In this document: positions 26,354 to 35,404 of the stretch, in pieces
How positions within the stretch are numbered: the first letter of the stretch is position 1
How the letters are laid out: each line of letters begins with the position of its first letter
Assembly: GCA_963785815.1 (NCBI GenBank)
Contig: CAWAWN010000001.1
Location: forward strand, 1,178,001-1,242,000
Direction: 5' to 3'
DNA length: 64,000 bases
Source: UBA4742 sp963785815
GTDB lineage: Bacteria; Actinomycetota; Acidimicrobiia; Acidimicrobiales; Acidimicrobilacustridaceae
Position numbers and translations under genes: made by a program
The notes under the pieces: generated by a model
What the model saw: only the letters and a program-made list of their open reading frames with translations
The model's database searches: none
Told to the model about the DNA's origin: nothing

Positions 26354-27207
26354 GCCCACGGCGGGCTCGGGCCGCGGTGGCGGCCACGGCCGTCCCCCAC
26401 GCCGCGCTCCCGATGGTGCTGGCCGGCCACCAGCGCGCCCTGGAGGTGGGTGACCGGGTCGACGTCCACCTGGGATCGGACTGGCCGCCCATCCGTGCCC
26501 GCGACGTGGTGACCGGCGCCGGCTTCGTGGTCGACCGGCTCTCGACCGTCCGGCCGACCAGCCGCTCGAGCGGCGGTTCGGGTCGCGAGCCCGATGGACG
26601 ATCGTCCGACGAGCTGGTGGTGCGCGCCACCCGGGCCCGGACGTTGGCCGACACGGTGGCGCCCTCGATGCGCCTCGTGGTCGTCGGCCTGAACCCCAGC
26701 CTGTACTCAGCGGACGCCGGCATCGGCTTCGCCCGGCCCGGCAACCGCTTCTGGCCGGCCGCGCTGGACGCCGGGCTGGCGGCGGTCGATCGCGATCCCG
26801 ACGCCGCCCTGCGCCAGCACCGGCTCGGCATGACCGACCTGGTGAAGCGGGCCACGCCCCGCGCCGACGGGCTGACCACCGAGGAGTACCGGGCCGGGCT
26901 GGACCGGGTGGCCCGGACCGTCGGCTGGCTGGGCGCCGGAGCCATCTGCTTCGTGGGCCTGGCCGGGTGGCGGGCGGCGGTGGACCGTCGAGCGGTGGCC
27001 GGCGTCCAGCCCACCACGCTGGGCGGCGCCCGCGTCTACGTCATGCCCTCCACCAGCGGGGTGAACGCCAGCGCGTCGGTGGCCCAGCTGACCGACCACC
27101 TGGCCGCGGCCGCCGCCCTGGCCGACGAGGCCGAAGCGGCCGGTCCGGTCGACCAGCTCGACCAGCTCGACCCGGTCAGACCGGTTGGCGCCGACGACGT
27201 CGGCTGA
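26350..27207 (+). CDS. mug: Mug-type mismatch-specific DNA glycosylase with N-terminal extension
   Basis: A 285-residue protein whose residues from about 110 on match G/U(T) mismatch-specific uracil-DNA glycosylase: VVVGLNPSLYSADAGIGFARPGNRFWPA region and the second motif MPSTSGVNA. The Asn of GLNPS is the catalytic-site residue. It removes mispaired uracil or ethenocytosine from DNA. E. coli Mug is about 168 residues; this protein adds about 100 N-terminal residues of unknown role and a Gln/Asp-rich tail. The GTG start overlaps the preceding stop. Its 3' end overlaps the opposing CocE-like gene by 32 bases. Confidence 0.87.
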   Translation: MSPRRARAAVAATAVPHAALPMVLAGHQRALEVGDRVDVHLGSDWPPIRARDVVTGAGFVVDRLSTVRPTSRSSGGSGREPDGRSSDELVVRATRARTLADTVAPSMRLVVVGLNPSLYSADAGIGFARPGNRFWPAALDAGLAAVDRDPDAALRQHRLGMTDLVKRATPRADGLTTEEYRAGLDRVARTVGWLGAGAICFVGLAGWRAAVDRRAVAGVQPTTLGGARVYVMPSTSGVNASASVAQLTDHLAAAAALADEAEAAGPVDQLDQLDPVRPVGADDVG

Positions 27208-29905
27208 CCACCACCAGGGTCGCCCCGCACCCGATCAGGACCAGGGCGCCGACCAGCCACGGCCACTCGTCGGTGCCGGTCGTCGGCAGCGAGCCCGACG
27301 CCACCGTGGACGCCTGGCTGGCCGAGGTGGCCGGCGCGACCGTGGTCGACGTCGATGCCGCCGCGGTGGTCGTGGTGGTGGCCGGGTCGTCGATGGCCAC
27401 CGCCAGCGACGCGTCACTGGCCGGTGCCACCGTCGTGCCGTAGACGGCGGAGACGGTGAAGGTGTAGGGCGTGTTGTGGGTGATGGACGCCAGGTCGGCC
27501 GAGGTCGTGTCCCCGGGCACCTGGATGATCTGGCCGGTCGGCGCCACCTTCACCTGGTAGCCGTCCGGGGTGGCCGAGGGCGCACCCGGCGCCGTCCAGC
27601 TCACGTGCACGCCGGAGCCCACCACCGAGGCAGCCACGTCGGTGGCCACCCGGGCGGGCAGGTACGGCCGGCAGGGCTGGTTGCGCAGCGAGGGGCACAC
27701 CGGATCGGAGGCCGGTACTGCGGGCACCAGGTCCGCCGGGAGCTGGGGCAGCACCACGCGCGACGGCATGCCGACCGAGTGGCCGATGTCGTTGACCTGG
27801 TGGCCCACGGCCGGCAGGTCGTCGAACTCCCAGAAGGGCTGGTTGCCACCCGGCGCCTCGATGTTGAGGCGCAGCCGATCACCCGGGCGCAGCACCGCCG
27901 CGAACGGGAAGAGCTCGATGCGGGCCGACACGAACTGCCCCGCGGGCAGGTCCTCCACGTCGGACTGCAGGAAGCTGTGCCAGGGGAACAGCTCGGTGGA
28001 CTTGGCTGCGTCGAGCTTGCGGTCCGAGGCTCGCAGCCACCCGCTCTGCACGTAGGTCTCCTGGCCGTCGGGGCGCACGATGGTCAGCGTGGTCTCGAGG
28101 TCGGTGTCGAGGGCGGTCGACCGCAGCCACAGGTCGACGCTGCCCTGGCCGGCGTAGGCCGTCTCGGTCGTGTACGGCGCGGTGACGAAGCTGAGCGAGT
28201 CGCCTTCGGCCAGCGGCTCCCAGTGGACGGGGTGGGTGCCGGTGCCCGACTGCGTCTCGGCCGTCCAGATGTCGCTGGTCGAGCCGTCGAAGTCCGACAC
28301 CTGCTTGGAGGTGGGGTCGTAGGTGTAGCTCGACCAGGCCCGCGGCTGATCATCGGGGATGGCGTTGGCGGCCACCCCCAGCTGCCCGTCGGGCTGCAGG
28401 TAGAGCGGGGTGGCGACGGTGCCGGGCACCGGCCAGGAGGTGAACTGGCTCTGCGCCGTGCCCACCGGCTCCCCCGGAGCCGCGCCAGCTCCGTTCTCCC
28501 ACACCAGGCGCACCTCGGGCGACGCCTGGTAGTCGGACAGGGCCTGGGCGTAGCTCGGCTCGCTGGCGTACTGGCTCTGCTGGATGGGGATGGGCGACCC
28601 CCCGAAGATGCTCTGCAGCACCGTGGGCCCGGCGGCCAGCAGGACGGGGCTGACGCTCGGGATGCGCTTGCCCACGTACAGGTCGACGAACTCGAGCAGG
28701 TGGGTGAAGTCCTGTCCGGCCAGGCTCTCCACGTGGGTGCCGTTGGTCATGTACACCTTCAGCGGGGTGCCCGGGGCGAAGTCCTGGAGCATCGACGACC
28801 ACTCGCCCCCGGTCTGCTCGTCCTGGAACGCGCCGCCGATGTAGGTGGGCACGTCGATCTTGTGCACGAAGGTGCGCGGCGCCAGGGCGTCGAGCGCGGG
28901 TGAGTAGTAGCGCTCCGAGTTGATCTGGCCCACCGCGCTCACCGACTGCAGGCGCAGCTGCTGGTTGTCGAGACAGGTGGTGACGCCATCGGTGGCCTCG
29001 GCCGCGATCTGGTCCTTCACCCACTGGTGGGCCTCGGGTTGGGCCGACTCGTCGCGCTCGGTGGCCCAGCTCAGGGCGAAGCCGTCGTTGAGGATGCCGC
29101 CCGGGGCCAGGGTGGAGCGGACCGTGTCGGCGATCACCGACAGCGGCGTGATGGCGCGCAGGTGCGGTGGCCGGGTCTGGGCCACGAACAGCTGGCTGAT
29201 GCCCATGTAGGAGATGCCCACCATGCCCACGTTGCCGTTCGACCACGTCTGGTGGGCCAGGGTCTCGATGGCGTCGTAGCCGTCCAGGTCCTGGAGGGTC
29301 TCGAAGTAGTCGAAGGCGCCGCCCGAGCACCCGGTGCCCCGCATGTTCAGGCCCACCACCACGTAGCCCTGGTAGGGGAACATGGCCGCCTCCGACGGCG
29401 TCTGGCCGGGCTGGGACGGGTCGTAGCCCGAGTAGTCCAGCAGCACGGGCCACGGCCCCGGGGAGCCGTCGCTCGGGAAGGTGATGTTGGCGCTCAGCAG
29501 GGTGCCGTCGCGGGTGGGGATGTAGTTGAACCCCTCGTGCAGCGGCGTGTGCTCGTAGGACGACTGCGGCGGGTTGTCGGCTGGGTCGGTCACCGTGAGC
29601 GGGCTGCTGGTGGTGCCGTCCTGGCTCACGGTGTAGCCCGTGCCGGTGGGGACGTCGCGGAACAGGTAGGCCCCCTGGGTGTCGGCCGTGCCGGTGGCCA
29701 CCACCGCGTCGGCCGAGTCGCGCAGCGTGACCGAGTCGCCCACGGCCAGCTTGGTCACGTACACCTGGTTCACGCTGCCGTGGGCCACGAACGCGGGCAG
29801 CGCGCCGGCCGGGGGCGGCGTGACGACCACGCTCACCCCGGCGACCACGCAGAGAACGGCGACGGCGCCCAGCAGGCGGGTCCGGATGGCGGTTGACGAC
29901 GTCAC
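27176..29905 (-). CDS. Secreted CocE/NonD-family (S15) hydrolase with LPTTG wall anchor
   Basis: A 909-residue exported alpha/beta hydrolase of the X-Pro dipeptidyl-peptidase/cocaine-esterase group. It has an N-terminal signal peptide, a small beta domain, the peptidase core with nucleophile GISYMG, the family's C-terminal jelly-roll (SVDLWLRSTALDTDLETTL), a fibronectin-III-like module (HVSWTAPGAPSATPDGYQV) and a Thr/Ala-rich stalk. It ends in LPTTG at 873-877, a hydrophobic helix and RRRRR, a standard sortase signal. It therefore should sit on the cell wall, hydrolysing a peptide or ester. The GTG at 29905 follows GGGGAG. A sortase gene is not in the window. Confidence 0.9.
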   Translation of the reverse strand: MTSSTAIRTRLLGAVAVLCVVAGVSVVVTPPPAGALPAFVAHGSVNQVYVTKLAVGDSVTLRDSADAVVATGTADTQGAYLFRDVPTGTGYTVSQDGTTSSPLTVTDPADNPPQSSYEHTPLHEGFNYIPTRDGTLLSANITFPSDGSPGPWPVLLDYSGYDPSQPGQTPSEAAMFPYQGYVVVGLNMRGTGCSGGAFDYFETLQDLDGYDAIETLAHQTWSNGNVGMVGISYMGISQLFVAQTRPPHLRAITPLSVIADTVRSTLAPGGILNDGFALSWATERDESAQPEAHQWVKDQIAAEATDGVTTCLDNQQLRLQSVSAVGQINSERYYSPALDALAPRTFVHKIDVPTYIGGAFQDEQTGGEWSSMLQDFAPGTPLKVYMTNGTHVESLAGQDFTHLLEFVDLYVGKRIPSVSPVLLAAGPTVLQSIFGGSPIPIQQSQYASEPSYAQALSDYQASPEVRLVWENGAGAAPGEPVGTAQSQFTSWPVPGTVATPLYLQPDGQLGVAANAIPDDQPRAWSSYTYDPTSKQVSDFDGSTSDIWTAETQSGTGTHPVHWEPLAEGDSLSFVTAPYTTETAYAGQGSVDLWLRSTALDTDLETTLTIVRPDGQETYVQSGWLRASDRKLDAAKSTELFPWHSFLQSDVEDLPAGQFVSARIELFPFAAVLRPGDRLRLNIEAPGGNQPFWEFDDLPAVGHQVNDIGHSVGMPSRVVLPQLPADLVPAVPASDPVCPSLRNQPCRPYLPARVATDVAASVVGSGVHVSWTAPGAPSATPDGYQVKVAPTGQIIQVPGDTTSADLASITHNTPYTFTVSAVYGTTVAPASDASLAVAIDDPATTTTTAAASTSTTVAPATSASQASTVASGSLPTTGTDEWPWLVGALVLIGCGATLVVVSRRRRRQPV

Positions 29906-29993
29906 GAGCAGCGCTCCCCGAGGTGCTTCGGGCCTGCCACCCCCTGCGGCGACCCAGCCGACGACGTTAGCGCCTGGCGAGGGGGCCGCGGTC

Positions 29994-29999
29994 TAGCGT
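29994..29999 (+). promoter_or_regulatory. Leaderless -10 element, CrtC-like gene
   Basis: TAGCGT exactly 6 nt before ATG 30006. Confidence 0.6.
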
Positions 30000-30005
30000 G
30001 GGCCC

Positions 30006-31007
30006 ATGCGCCTCCGCCTGGAACCGGTCGACGAGTACTGCCACGAGCTGGGACCCGAGTCCAACTTCAACGAGAGCATGTACTTCAACGTGTACGACCC
30101 CACCGCCCGGCTGGGCGCGTTCTTCCGGGTGGGCAACCGGGCCAACGAGGGCACCGGGGAGATGACCGTGTGCGTCTACCTGCCCGACGGGCGGGTCGGG
30201 TTCATGTTCAAGCGCCCCGAGGTGCACGACAACGACTCGTTCGACTCGGCTGGCCTGCGCTTCGAGGTGGTCGAGCCCTTCGAGCACCTGAATGTGAGCT
30301 ACACGGGCAAGCTGGTCATGCTCGACGACCCGCTGGCCATGGCTGACCCGCGGGTCGCCTTCACCGAGAACCCCTACGTCTCCTGCCAGGTCGCGCTCGA
30401 CTACCGCCGGGTCAGCGACATGTTCGGTGGCGAGCCGGAGGAGTCCCACGAGCGGCCGGGCGAGGAGTTCGCCAAGGGCCACTACGAGCAGCTGGTGTCG
30501 GCCACGGGCACCATCACCGTCGACGGCACCGCCTGGCCAGTGGCCGGTTTCGGGCTGCGCGACCACTCCTGGGGCCCCCGCTTCTGGCAGGCACCCTGGT
30601 ACTACCGCTGGCTCACGGCCAACTTCGGCTCGGACTTCGGGTTCATGCTGTCGCGCATCGCCCGTCGCGACAGCCAGGGCACCCGCGGCGGGTTCGTGTG
30701 GGACGGCCGGCGCATGCACCTGTGCCACGACGCCGAGGTGTCCACCGAATGGACCGGGGACGACCGCTACCACCGGCAGATCCAGGGCGTGCTGCGGGCA
30801 CGCGACGAGCGCGGCGACCCCCTCGAGTGGCGGGTGCAGGGACGGGTCCTCAACCTCATCCCGCTGCGCAACCGGCGTGAGGGGCTGGTGACCCGCATCT
30901 CCGAGGGCCTGACCGAGTGGACCCTCGACGACGGGCGCGTCGGGTACGGCCTGTCGGAGTACCTCGACCAGATCGTGGATGGCGAGCCCGTCGGCCTCGA
31001 CGAATAG
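30006..31007 (+). CDS. CrtC/DUF7064-like lipocalin-type protein
   Basis: A 333-residue protein with a beta-rich, two-domain lipocalin-like pattern as in hydroxyneurosporene synthase relatives. The best landmark is GFGLRDHSWGPRFW near residue 183, plus ESMYFNVYDP near residue 23. These proteins in actinobacteria occur among lipid and steroid genes; hydration of an isoprenoid or lipid is one possible role, but none is demonstrated for this subgroup. It has its own leaderless promoter and is divergent from the CocE-like gene. Confidence 0.75.
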   Translation: MRLRLEPVDEYCHELGPESNFNESMYFNVYDPTARLGAFFRVGNRANEGTGEMTVCVYLPDGRVGFMFKRPEVHDNDSFDSAGLRFEVVEPFEHLNVSYTGKLVMLDDPLAMADPRVAFTENPYVSCQVALDYRRVSDMFGGEPEESHERPGEEFAKGHYEQLVSATGTITVDGTAWPVAGFGLRDHSWGPRFWQAPWYYRWLTANFGSDFGFMLSRIARRDSQGTRGGFVWDGRRMHLCHDAEVSTEWTGDDRYHRQIQGVLRARDERGDPLEWRVQGRVLNLIPLRNRREGLVTRISEGLTEWTLDDGRVGYGLSEYLDQIVDGEPVGLDE

Positions 31008-31150
31008 CCGCCCAGGATGGGTTCGGACGCCGAGCACCACACACGACGCGGGTGCCCGACGCCTGAACTCCGTGGAACCGCCACCCTGATCTCGAGCCAG
31101 AGAAGTGTGGGCCACGGACGGCGCCGCGTCAATGGATTTCCCGGATCTAT

Positions 31151-31167
31151 CGATTTCTGAGGAATCG
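31151..31167. promoter_or_regulatory. Imperfect 17-bp palindrome, candidate TetR operator
   Basis: CGATTTCTGAGGAATCG has 7 of 8 matching pairs around a central G. It lies 54 bases upstream of the TetR gene and about 40 bases before its TAGCCT hexamer, in an otherwise non-coding 213-base gap. Confidence 0.4.
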
Positions 31168-31220
31168 GTCGCCGGCAGCCAGGCGCGCACCATGTCGGCC
31201 GCTCACTAGCCTGGTGGCCG

Positions 31221-31820
31221 ATGGGGGCGAGTCGGGGCGCGATCACGCGCAAGGGTGAGCGGACGCGGGCGCGCCTGCTTGCGCTGGCCGTCGAGGCGTT
31301 CGGGCAGACGGGGTTCCGGGCCACGTCGGTCACCGAGATCGCCCATCGGGCCGGCATCGGCCAGGCAACGGCCTACGCCTACTTCGCCAACAAGCACGAC
31401 CTGTTCGTGGCCGCGGTCGACGCCGACGCCACCGCCCTGCTCACCGAGGCCACCGACCGGGCCCGCCCGGGACCCGTGACCCGGCTGCCCGTGCGCCTGA
31501 TCACGGAGCTGTTCGACGGCGTCGAGGACCACCCGCTGGCCCGGCGGGTGCTGATGGGCCAGGAACCCGAGGTGCTGGTCGACATGCTCGACCTGCCCGC
31601 CATCGGCGTGGGCACCGACCTGCTCACCCAGGCGCTGGCGGCGGGCCAGGCCCGTGGCGAGGTGCGCGCCGATCTCGACGCCGAGGTCATCGCCCCGGGG
31701 CTGGAGGGCCTGGTGCTGTCGATCCTGGTGGCCACCGTCCAGGCCGGCCGCCTGGGATCATCCCGGCGCCAGGCCGGGGTGGTGGCCCTGTTCGACGCCC
31801 TGCTCGACCCCATCGACTGA
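31221..31820 (+). CDS. TetR-family transcriptional regulator
   Basis: A 199-residue regulator. The N-terminal helix-turn-helix reads TRARLLALAVEAFGQ, then TSVTEIAHRAGIGQATAYAYFANKHDLF. The C-terminal ligand domain is poorly conserved, as usual. It starts at ATG 31221 with TAGCCT 8 nt upstream. The target genes may be itself and the upstream CrtC-like gene; no other gene is close. Its effector is unknown. Confidence 0.88.
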   Translation: MGASRGAITRKGERTRARLLALAVEAFGQTGFRATSVTEIAHRAGIGQATAYAYFANKHDLFVAAVDADATALLTEATDRARPGPVTRLPVRLITELFDGVEDHPLARRVLMGQEPEVLVDMLDLPAIGVGTDLLTQALAAGQARGEVRADLDAEVIAPGLEGLVLSILVATVQAGRLGSSRRQAGVVALFDALLDPID

Positions 31821-31901
31821 CGGCCGGGCCGCGTCAGCGGTCGAGAGATCGTCGACGTGGCCATTTCGACCCCGACCCCGGATCGCCGGGTGCGCCGTCG
31901 T

Positions 31902-33365
31902 TCATCGACGCGGGTCGAACCGCCGCCGAGCCTTCATCTCGTACATCTGGCGGTCCGCCCGCTCGACGAGTCGCTCCAGGGATTCGTCGCTCGTCGGATC
32001 GAACTCGACCACCCCGACGCTGAACTCGAGCGGCGTGGTGTCTGGTGCGATCTCCTCGTCGAGCGTCGAGCGCAGTCGGCGCATGATCTGCGTCGCCTCC
32101 GCCTCACGGGCACCGAACAGCAGCAGCGCGAACTCGTCGCCGCCCAGGCGCGCGCCCACGTCGGCCTCCCTGGTGACGCTGGTGATCGCCCGCGCCAGGT
32201 GGCGGAGCATGGCGTCACCCTCCGCGTGGCCGCGTGTGTCGTTGATGGCTTTGAAGTCGTCGACATCGAGGTAGGCGAGCTGCATCGTGCGGCCGTCGCG
32301 TCGGGCGATGGCCAAGGCCTCCGCGCCCACCTCGAAGAAGCCGAGCCGGTTGTAGAGGTCGGTCAGCGGATCGCGCCGCGAGGCGGCGGCGAGCGCATCG
32401 GCCCGCCGGAGCAGCTCATCGCGCTCGGTCGCCTGCTGCGACACATCGCGGAAGATGACGCAGGTGCGAAGCTCCCCGCTCGCGGCGGCGAAGACCGTCG
32501 ACGTGATGTCGGCGGTGAACAAGGCTCCGTTGCCGCGCCGCATGGGCACCTCGGCTCGGACGGTCCCCACTCTCGCCCGTTCCTCCATGGCGTGCCGGGT
32601 GGCCGGATCATCGGCGACCAGGAGCCCGTCGCGGCCCAACGTGCAGATCTGACGCTCGGAGAGGGCGAGGATCCGACAGGCCGCCGGGTTGGCCGCCAAC
32701 ACCTTTCCATCCGGTGAGGTGAACAGGATGCCGTCCGCCCCGTTGCGGTACAACGCCTCGTACTCCGCGGGGCCGAGCACCGCCGGTCGCTCCTGCGCCT
32801 GGTGGATGGCGATCGCGGCACGCTCGGCCATGGCCGCCACCGCCACCTGGTCATCGCGTGAGTACGGTTCGGTCGAGGTGAACCGTGCGACGCCGAGTGT
32901 CCCGACGAGCTCGCCGCTCGCGATCATCGGCACGATCAGGAGCGCGCGGATCGGATGCTGGTCGACGAACGCGCGAGCCGGCCGCGGCACCAGGTCGGCG
33001 ATGACGTCGGGAGCCAAGCCGTTCACGACGGCGGGTCGGCGATCGAGCGCCACCTGCCCGACGATCCCCTCGCCGATGAGGTACCCGGCCGTCCCCACCG
33101 TCTCGGTCATGGCCCTGCGGAGCTCGGCATCTGGGTGGTAGGTCGCCTCGGGGATCAGATGTTCACCGTCCTCCGACAACGTGGTGAGCACGGCGCCCTC
33201 GCCGACGACCTCCGCCGTGCGTCGGACGATGAGGTCGAGCACTCGGGCCAGGTCGCCCCGGCAAGCCACCAGGTCGGTCCAGAAGGCGGACAGGGACCAC
33301 GCCTCTGCCCGCGACCTACCGGGTGCCTTCCCCGGAGGTTGACCGCCCTCCGCTTTCTGCGTCAT
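31902..33365 (-). CDS. GAF-PAS-GGDEF diguanylate cyclase
   Basis: A 487-residue cyclic-di-GMP synthase. A GAF domain spans about residues 35-195, a PAS domain about 203-315 (ALYRNGADGILFTSPDGKVLAANPAA region), and the GGDEF domain about 325-480. The active-site motif is intact (RLGGDEF), as is the RxxD inhibitory site five residues before it (READ). It should therefore be an active, product-inhibited enzyme. There is no membrane segment, so the GAF/PAS domains sense a cytoplasmic signal. It stands alone between two intergenic regions. Codon use looks a little less GCC/CTG-biased than in neighbours, though I have not measured it. Confidence 0.92.
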   Translation of the reverse strand: MTQKAEGGQPPGKAPGRSRAEAWSLSAFWTDLVACRGDLARVLDLIVRRTAEVVGEGAVLTTLSEDGEHLIPEATYHPDAELRRAMTETVGTAGYLIGEGIVGQVALDRRPAVVNGLAPDVIADLVPRPARAFVDQHPIRALLIVPMIASGELVGTLGVARFTSTEPYSRDDQVAVAAMAERAAIAIHQAQERPAVLGPAEYEALYRNGADGILFTSPDGKVLAANPAACRILALSERQICTLGRDGLLVADDPATRHAMEERARVGTVRAEVPMRRGNGALFTADITSTVFAAASGELRTCVIFRDVSQQATERDELLRRADALAAASRRDPLTDLYNRLGFFEVGAEALAIARRDGRTMQLAYLDVDDFKAINDTRGHAEGDAMLRHLARAITSVTREADVGARLGGDEFALLLFGAREAEATQIMRRLRSTLDEEIAPDTTPLEFSVGVVEFDPTSDESLERLVERADRQMYEMKARRRFDPRR

Positions 33366-33553
33366 GTTCTGCCTGTCCGGAGACCTGACCCTCTCTGTGC
33401 CCTAGCTATCGCCCACCGCGCGCCGGCGCTCCAGAGCCAAAAGGCCCTTCCTGCCCTGGGTCGGGCGAGACCTTCGACCCTGGCCCGCGGCCTCGGGTTG
33501 CGAAGGTGATCCCGGCGTGGAACGAGCGGCGCCCACGACGGAGGACGCCCGCC

Positions 33554-34543
33554 CTACGCCTGCGGGCTCAGATCCCTGACCGCCTGGCGCTGGTCGATGC
33601 CGGGGAAGGCCAGGATGGCGATGGCCGGGGTGGTCACCCCGTTGTCCACGTAGCGCTGGATGTGGGCCCGGCACTCCGCCGGCGAGCCGTGCACGATGAG
33701 CTGGTCGACCACCTCGTCGCTGATGGCCTCGAGGGCGGCTTTGCGGTCGCCTTCCTTCCACAGCCGCCACATGTCCTCGAGCTGCGGTCCCCGCCCCAGC
33801 CACTCGTGGAAGGCGGCGTAGACCGGCACGTTGAGGTACGCGGCGATGGCGTAGCGGCCCAGCTTGCGCACCGTATCGGCATCCTCGCTGGGGGCCACGA
33901 AGATGCGGGCCACGATCTCCTTGTCCTGGCCGTCGGGGCCGGGGCCGAACTGGCGCACGACCGGGGCCACCGTGGCCACGTCCTCGGCCGAGAGCCAGTT
34001 GATGATGGCCCCGTCGCCCTCGCGTCCGGCCAGGCGCAGCATGCCCTCCCGGAGGGCCGCCACCAGGATGGGCACCGGCTGCTCGGGCACCACCCCGAGC
34101 TTGAAGCCCCGCACCGAGAACGTGTCGTAGATCTCGGTCACCTTGTCGCCGCGCAGGGCGGCCCGCAGGAACCGCACCATGTCGCGCGTCCGCTTGTACG
34201 GCTCGGTGAACTCGATGCCGTTCCAGCGCTCGACGATCACGTCGCTGGAGGTGCCCAGACCCAGCACGAAGCGCCCCTCGGCCGCCTGGGCGATCGATCC
34301 CACGCTCTGGGCCAGCGTGCCCGGACCCCGGGTGAACGTGGGCACGATGGCCGTGCCCAGTCGCAGGCTGGGGGCCCACACCGAGGCCAGCGTGAGCGGC
34401 GTGAAGGCGTCGGCGCCGTTGGCCTCCGACGACCACACGTCGGTGTAGCCCAGGTCGGGCAGCTCCTCGACCCATTCGCGCTGGTCGCCCAGGCTCACGT
34501 TGTCGAAGGGGATGGTGATGCCGTAGCGGGCGACGTCGGTCAT
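33554..34543 (-). CDS. LLM-class F420-dependent oxidoreductase
   Basis: A 329-residue luciferase-like protein (YGITIPFDNVSLGDQREWVEE at its start, then LRLGTAIVPTFTRGPGTLAQ and FVLGLGTSSDVIVERWNG). The actinobacterial subgroup is commonly annotated as a TIGR03857-like F420 oxidoreductase. The ATG at 34543 overlaps the upstream thioesterase stop by 4 bases, so the two are coupled. This suggests action on an acyl-CoA-derived or steroid-like compound (inference). Confidence 0.88.
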   Translation of the reverse strand: MTDVARYGITIPFDNVSLGDQREWVEELPDLGYTDVWSSEANGADAFTPLTLASVWAPSLRLGTAIVPTFTRGPGTLAQSVGSIAQAAEGRFVLGLGTSSDVIVERWNGIEFTEPYKRTRDMVRFLRAALRGDKVTEIYDTFSVRGFKLGVVPEQPVPILVAALREGMLRLAGREGDGAIINWLSAEDVATVAPVVRQFGPGPDGQDKEIVARIFVAPSEDADTVRKLGRYAIAAYLNVPVYAAFHEWLGRGPQLEDMWRLWKEGDRKAALEAISDEVVDQLIVHGSPAECRAHIQRYVDNGVTTPAIAILAFPGIDQRQAVRDLSPQA

Positions 34544-35337
34544 GGCTCCTCGAACGGTGGTCGGACCCGGCGGGGGTCGCGGATGATGGCGGACTGGCTG
34601 GCGGTGGCCATGAGGGTGCCGTCGGTGGCCCACAGGTAGACCACGCCATGGCCGAAGCCGCGGCTGACCAGGTCGACGCGGATGTCGATGAGCACCCACT
34701 CGGTGGGGACGATGGTGCCCACCCGCAGCGTGTTGTCCAGGCTGTTGCTCATGGTGTCCAGCTCGAGCGCCTGGCTGATGCCCATCGGGACGTAGTCGCC
34801 CAGCACCGCCAGCGAGGCGGCCGACACCTCCAGCAGCTCGGGCATCCGACTCCACACCACGGTGCGCCCCGCCTTGGGGTCCTGCCGGGCCCAGCGCTGG
34901 TCGAGGCGGGACAGGATCGAGTCCTCGACGTTGAAGCGGCCCTCGCGCTGCGGCAACCCGTCAGGGGGATCCACGTCGGGCATCTCGGCCCACTGGCCGG
35001 AGAGGTCCAGGGCGCGGTCGCCAAGCGCGGCGTTGACGGTGACGATCTCGGTGTCGCCCACCTGGGCCACGGCCCGGGCCTGGGTGATGTTGCGGCCTTG
35101 CGACGCGATGGTGATGTCGATGTCCATCACCGACGGCGGCCGGGCGTAGTTGAGGTACTGGGCGGTGGCCCAGATGACCGGTCGGCCGGTGCTGCCCTCC
35201 ATGGCCGAGATGGCCGCGCCCAGGGCGCAGCCGCCGAACAGGAAGCGGTGCCCGGTGCAGATGCCGGGGGTCACCGGCAGGTACCAGCGCATGGGGTTGT
35301 GGGTCGACTGCAGTCCCAACCACTGGCGCGCATCCAC
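34540..35337 (-). CDS. Acyl-CoA thioesterase-like double hot-dog protein (TesB type)
   Basis: A 265-residue protein with two hot-dog folds. N-terminal features are RFLFGGCALGAAISAME and PVIWATAQYLNYARPP. The C-terminal half has the sequence VLIDIRVDLVSRGFGHGVVYLWATDGTLMATASQ, typical of TesB-like thioesterases, which hydrolyse acyl-CoA to free acid and CoA. The GTG at 35337 is preceded at 8 nt by TAGAGT. Upstream extension of the frame has no similarity. It is the first gene of a pair with the F420-type oxidoreductase. Confidence 0.85.
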   Translation of the reverse strand: MDARQWLGLQSTHNPMRWYLPVTPGICTGHRFLFGGCALGAAISAMEGSTGRPVIWATAQYLNYARPPSVMDIDITIASQGRNITQARAVAQVGDTEIVTVNAALGDRALDLSGQWAEMPDVDPPDGLPQREGRFNVEDSILSRLDQRWARQDPKAGRTVVWSRMPELLEVSAASLAVLGDYVPMGISQALELDTMSNSLDNTLRVGTIVPTEWVLIDIRVDLVSRGFGHGVVYLWATDGTLMATASQSAIIRDPRRVRPPFEEP

Positions 35338-35404
35338 GACCGGGCACTCTAGGCGGCCGGGTCCGCAGGCCGTCGGGGCCTGCGCCGATGAGGTCGACGA
35401 AGGC

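Noticed and set aside
31008..31220. The largest intergenic gaps (31008-31220, 22535-22743, 40707-40901, 33366-33553, 54048-54216) checked for hidden genes
   Set aside because: No frame with a credible start, length or motif was found; they hold only the promoter and operator elements listed.
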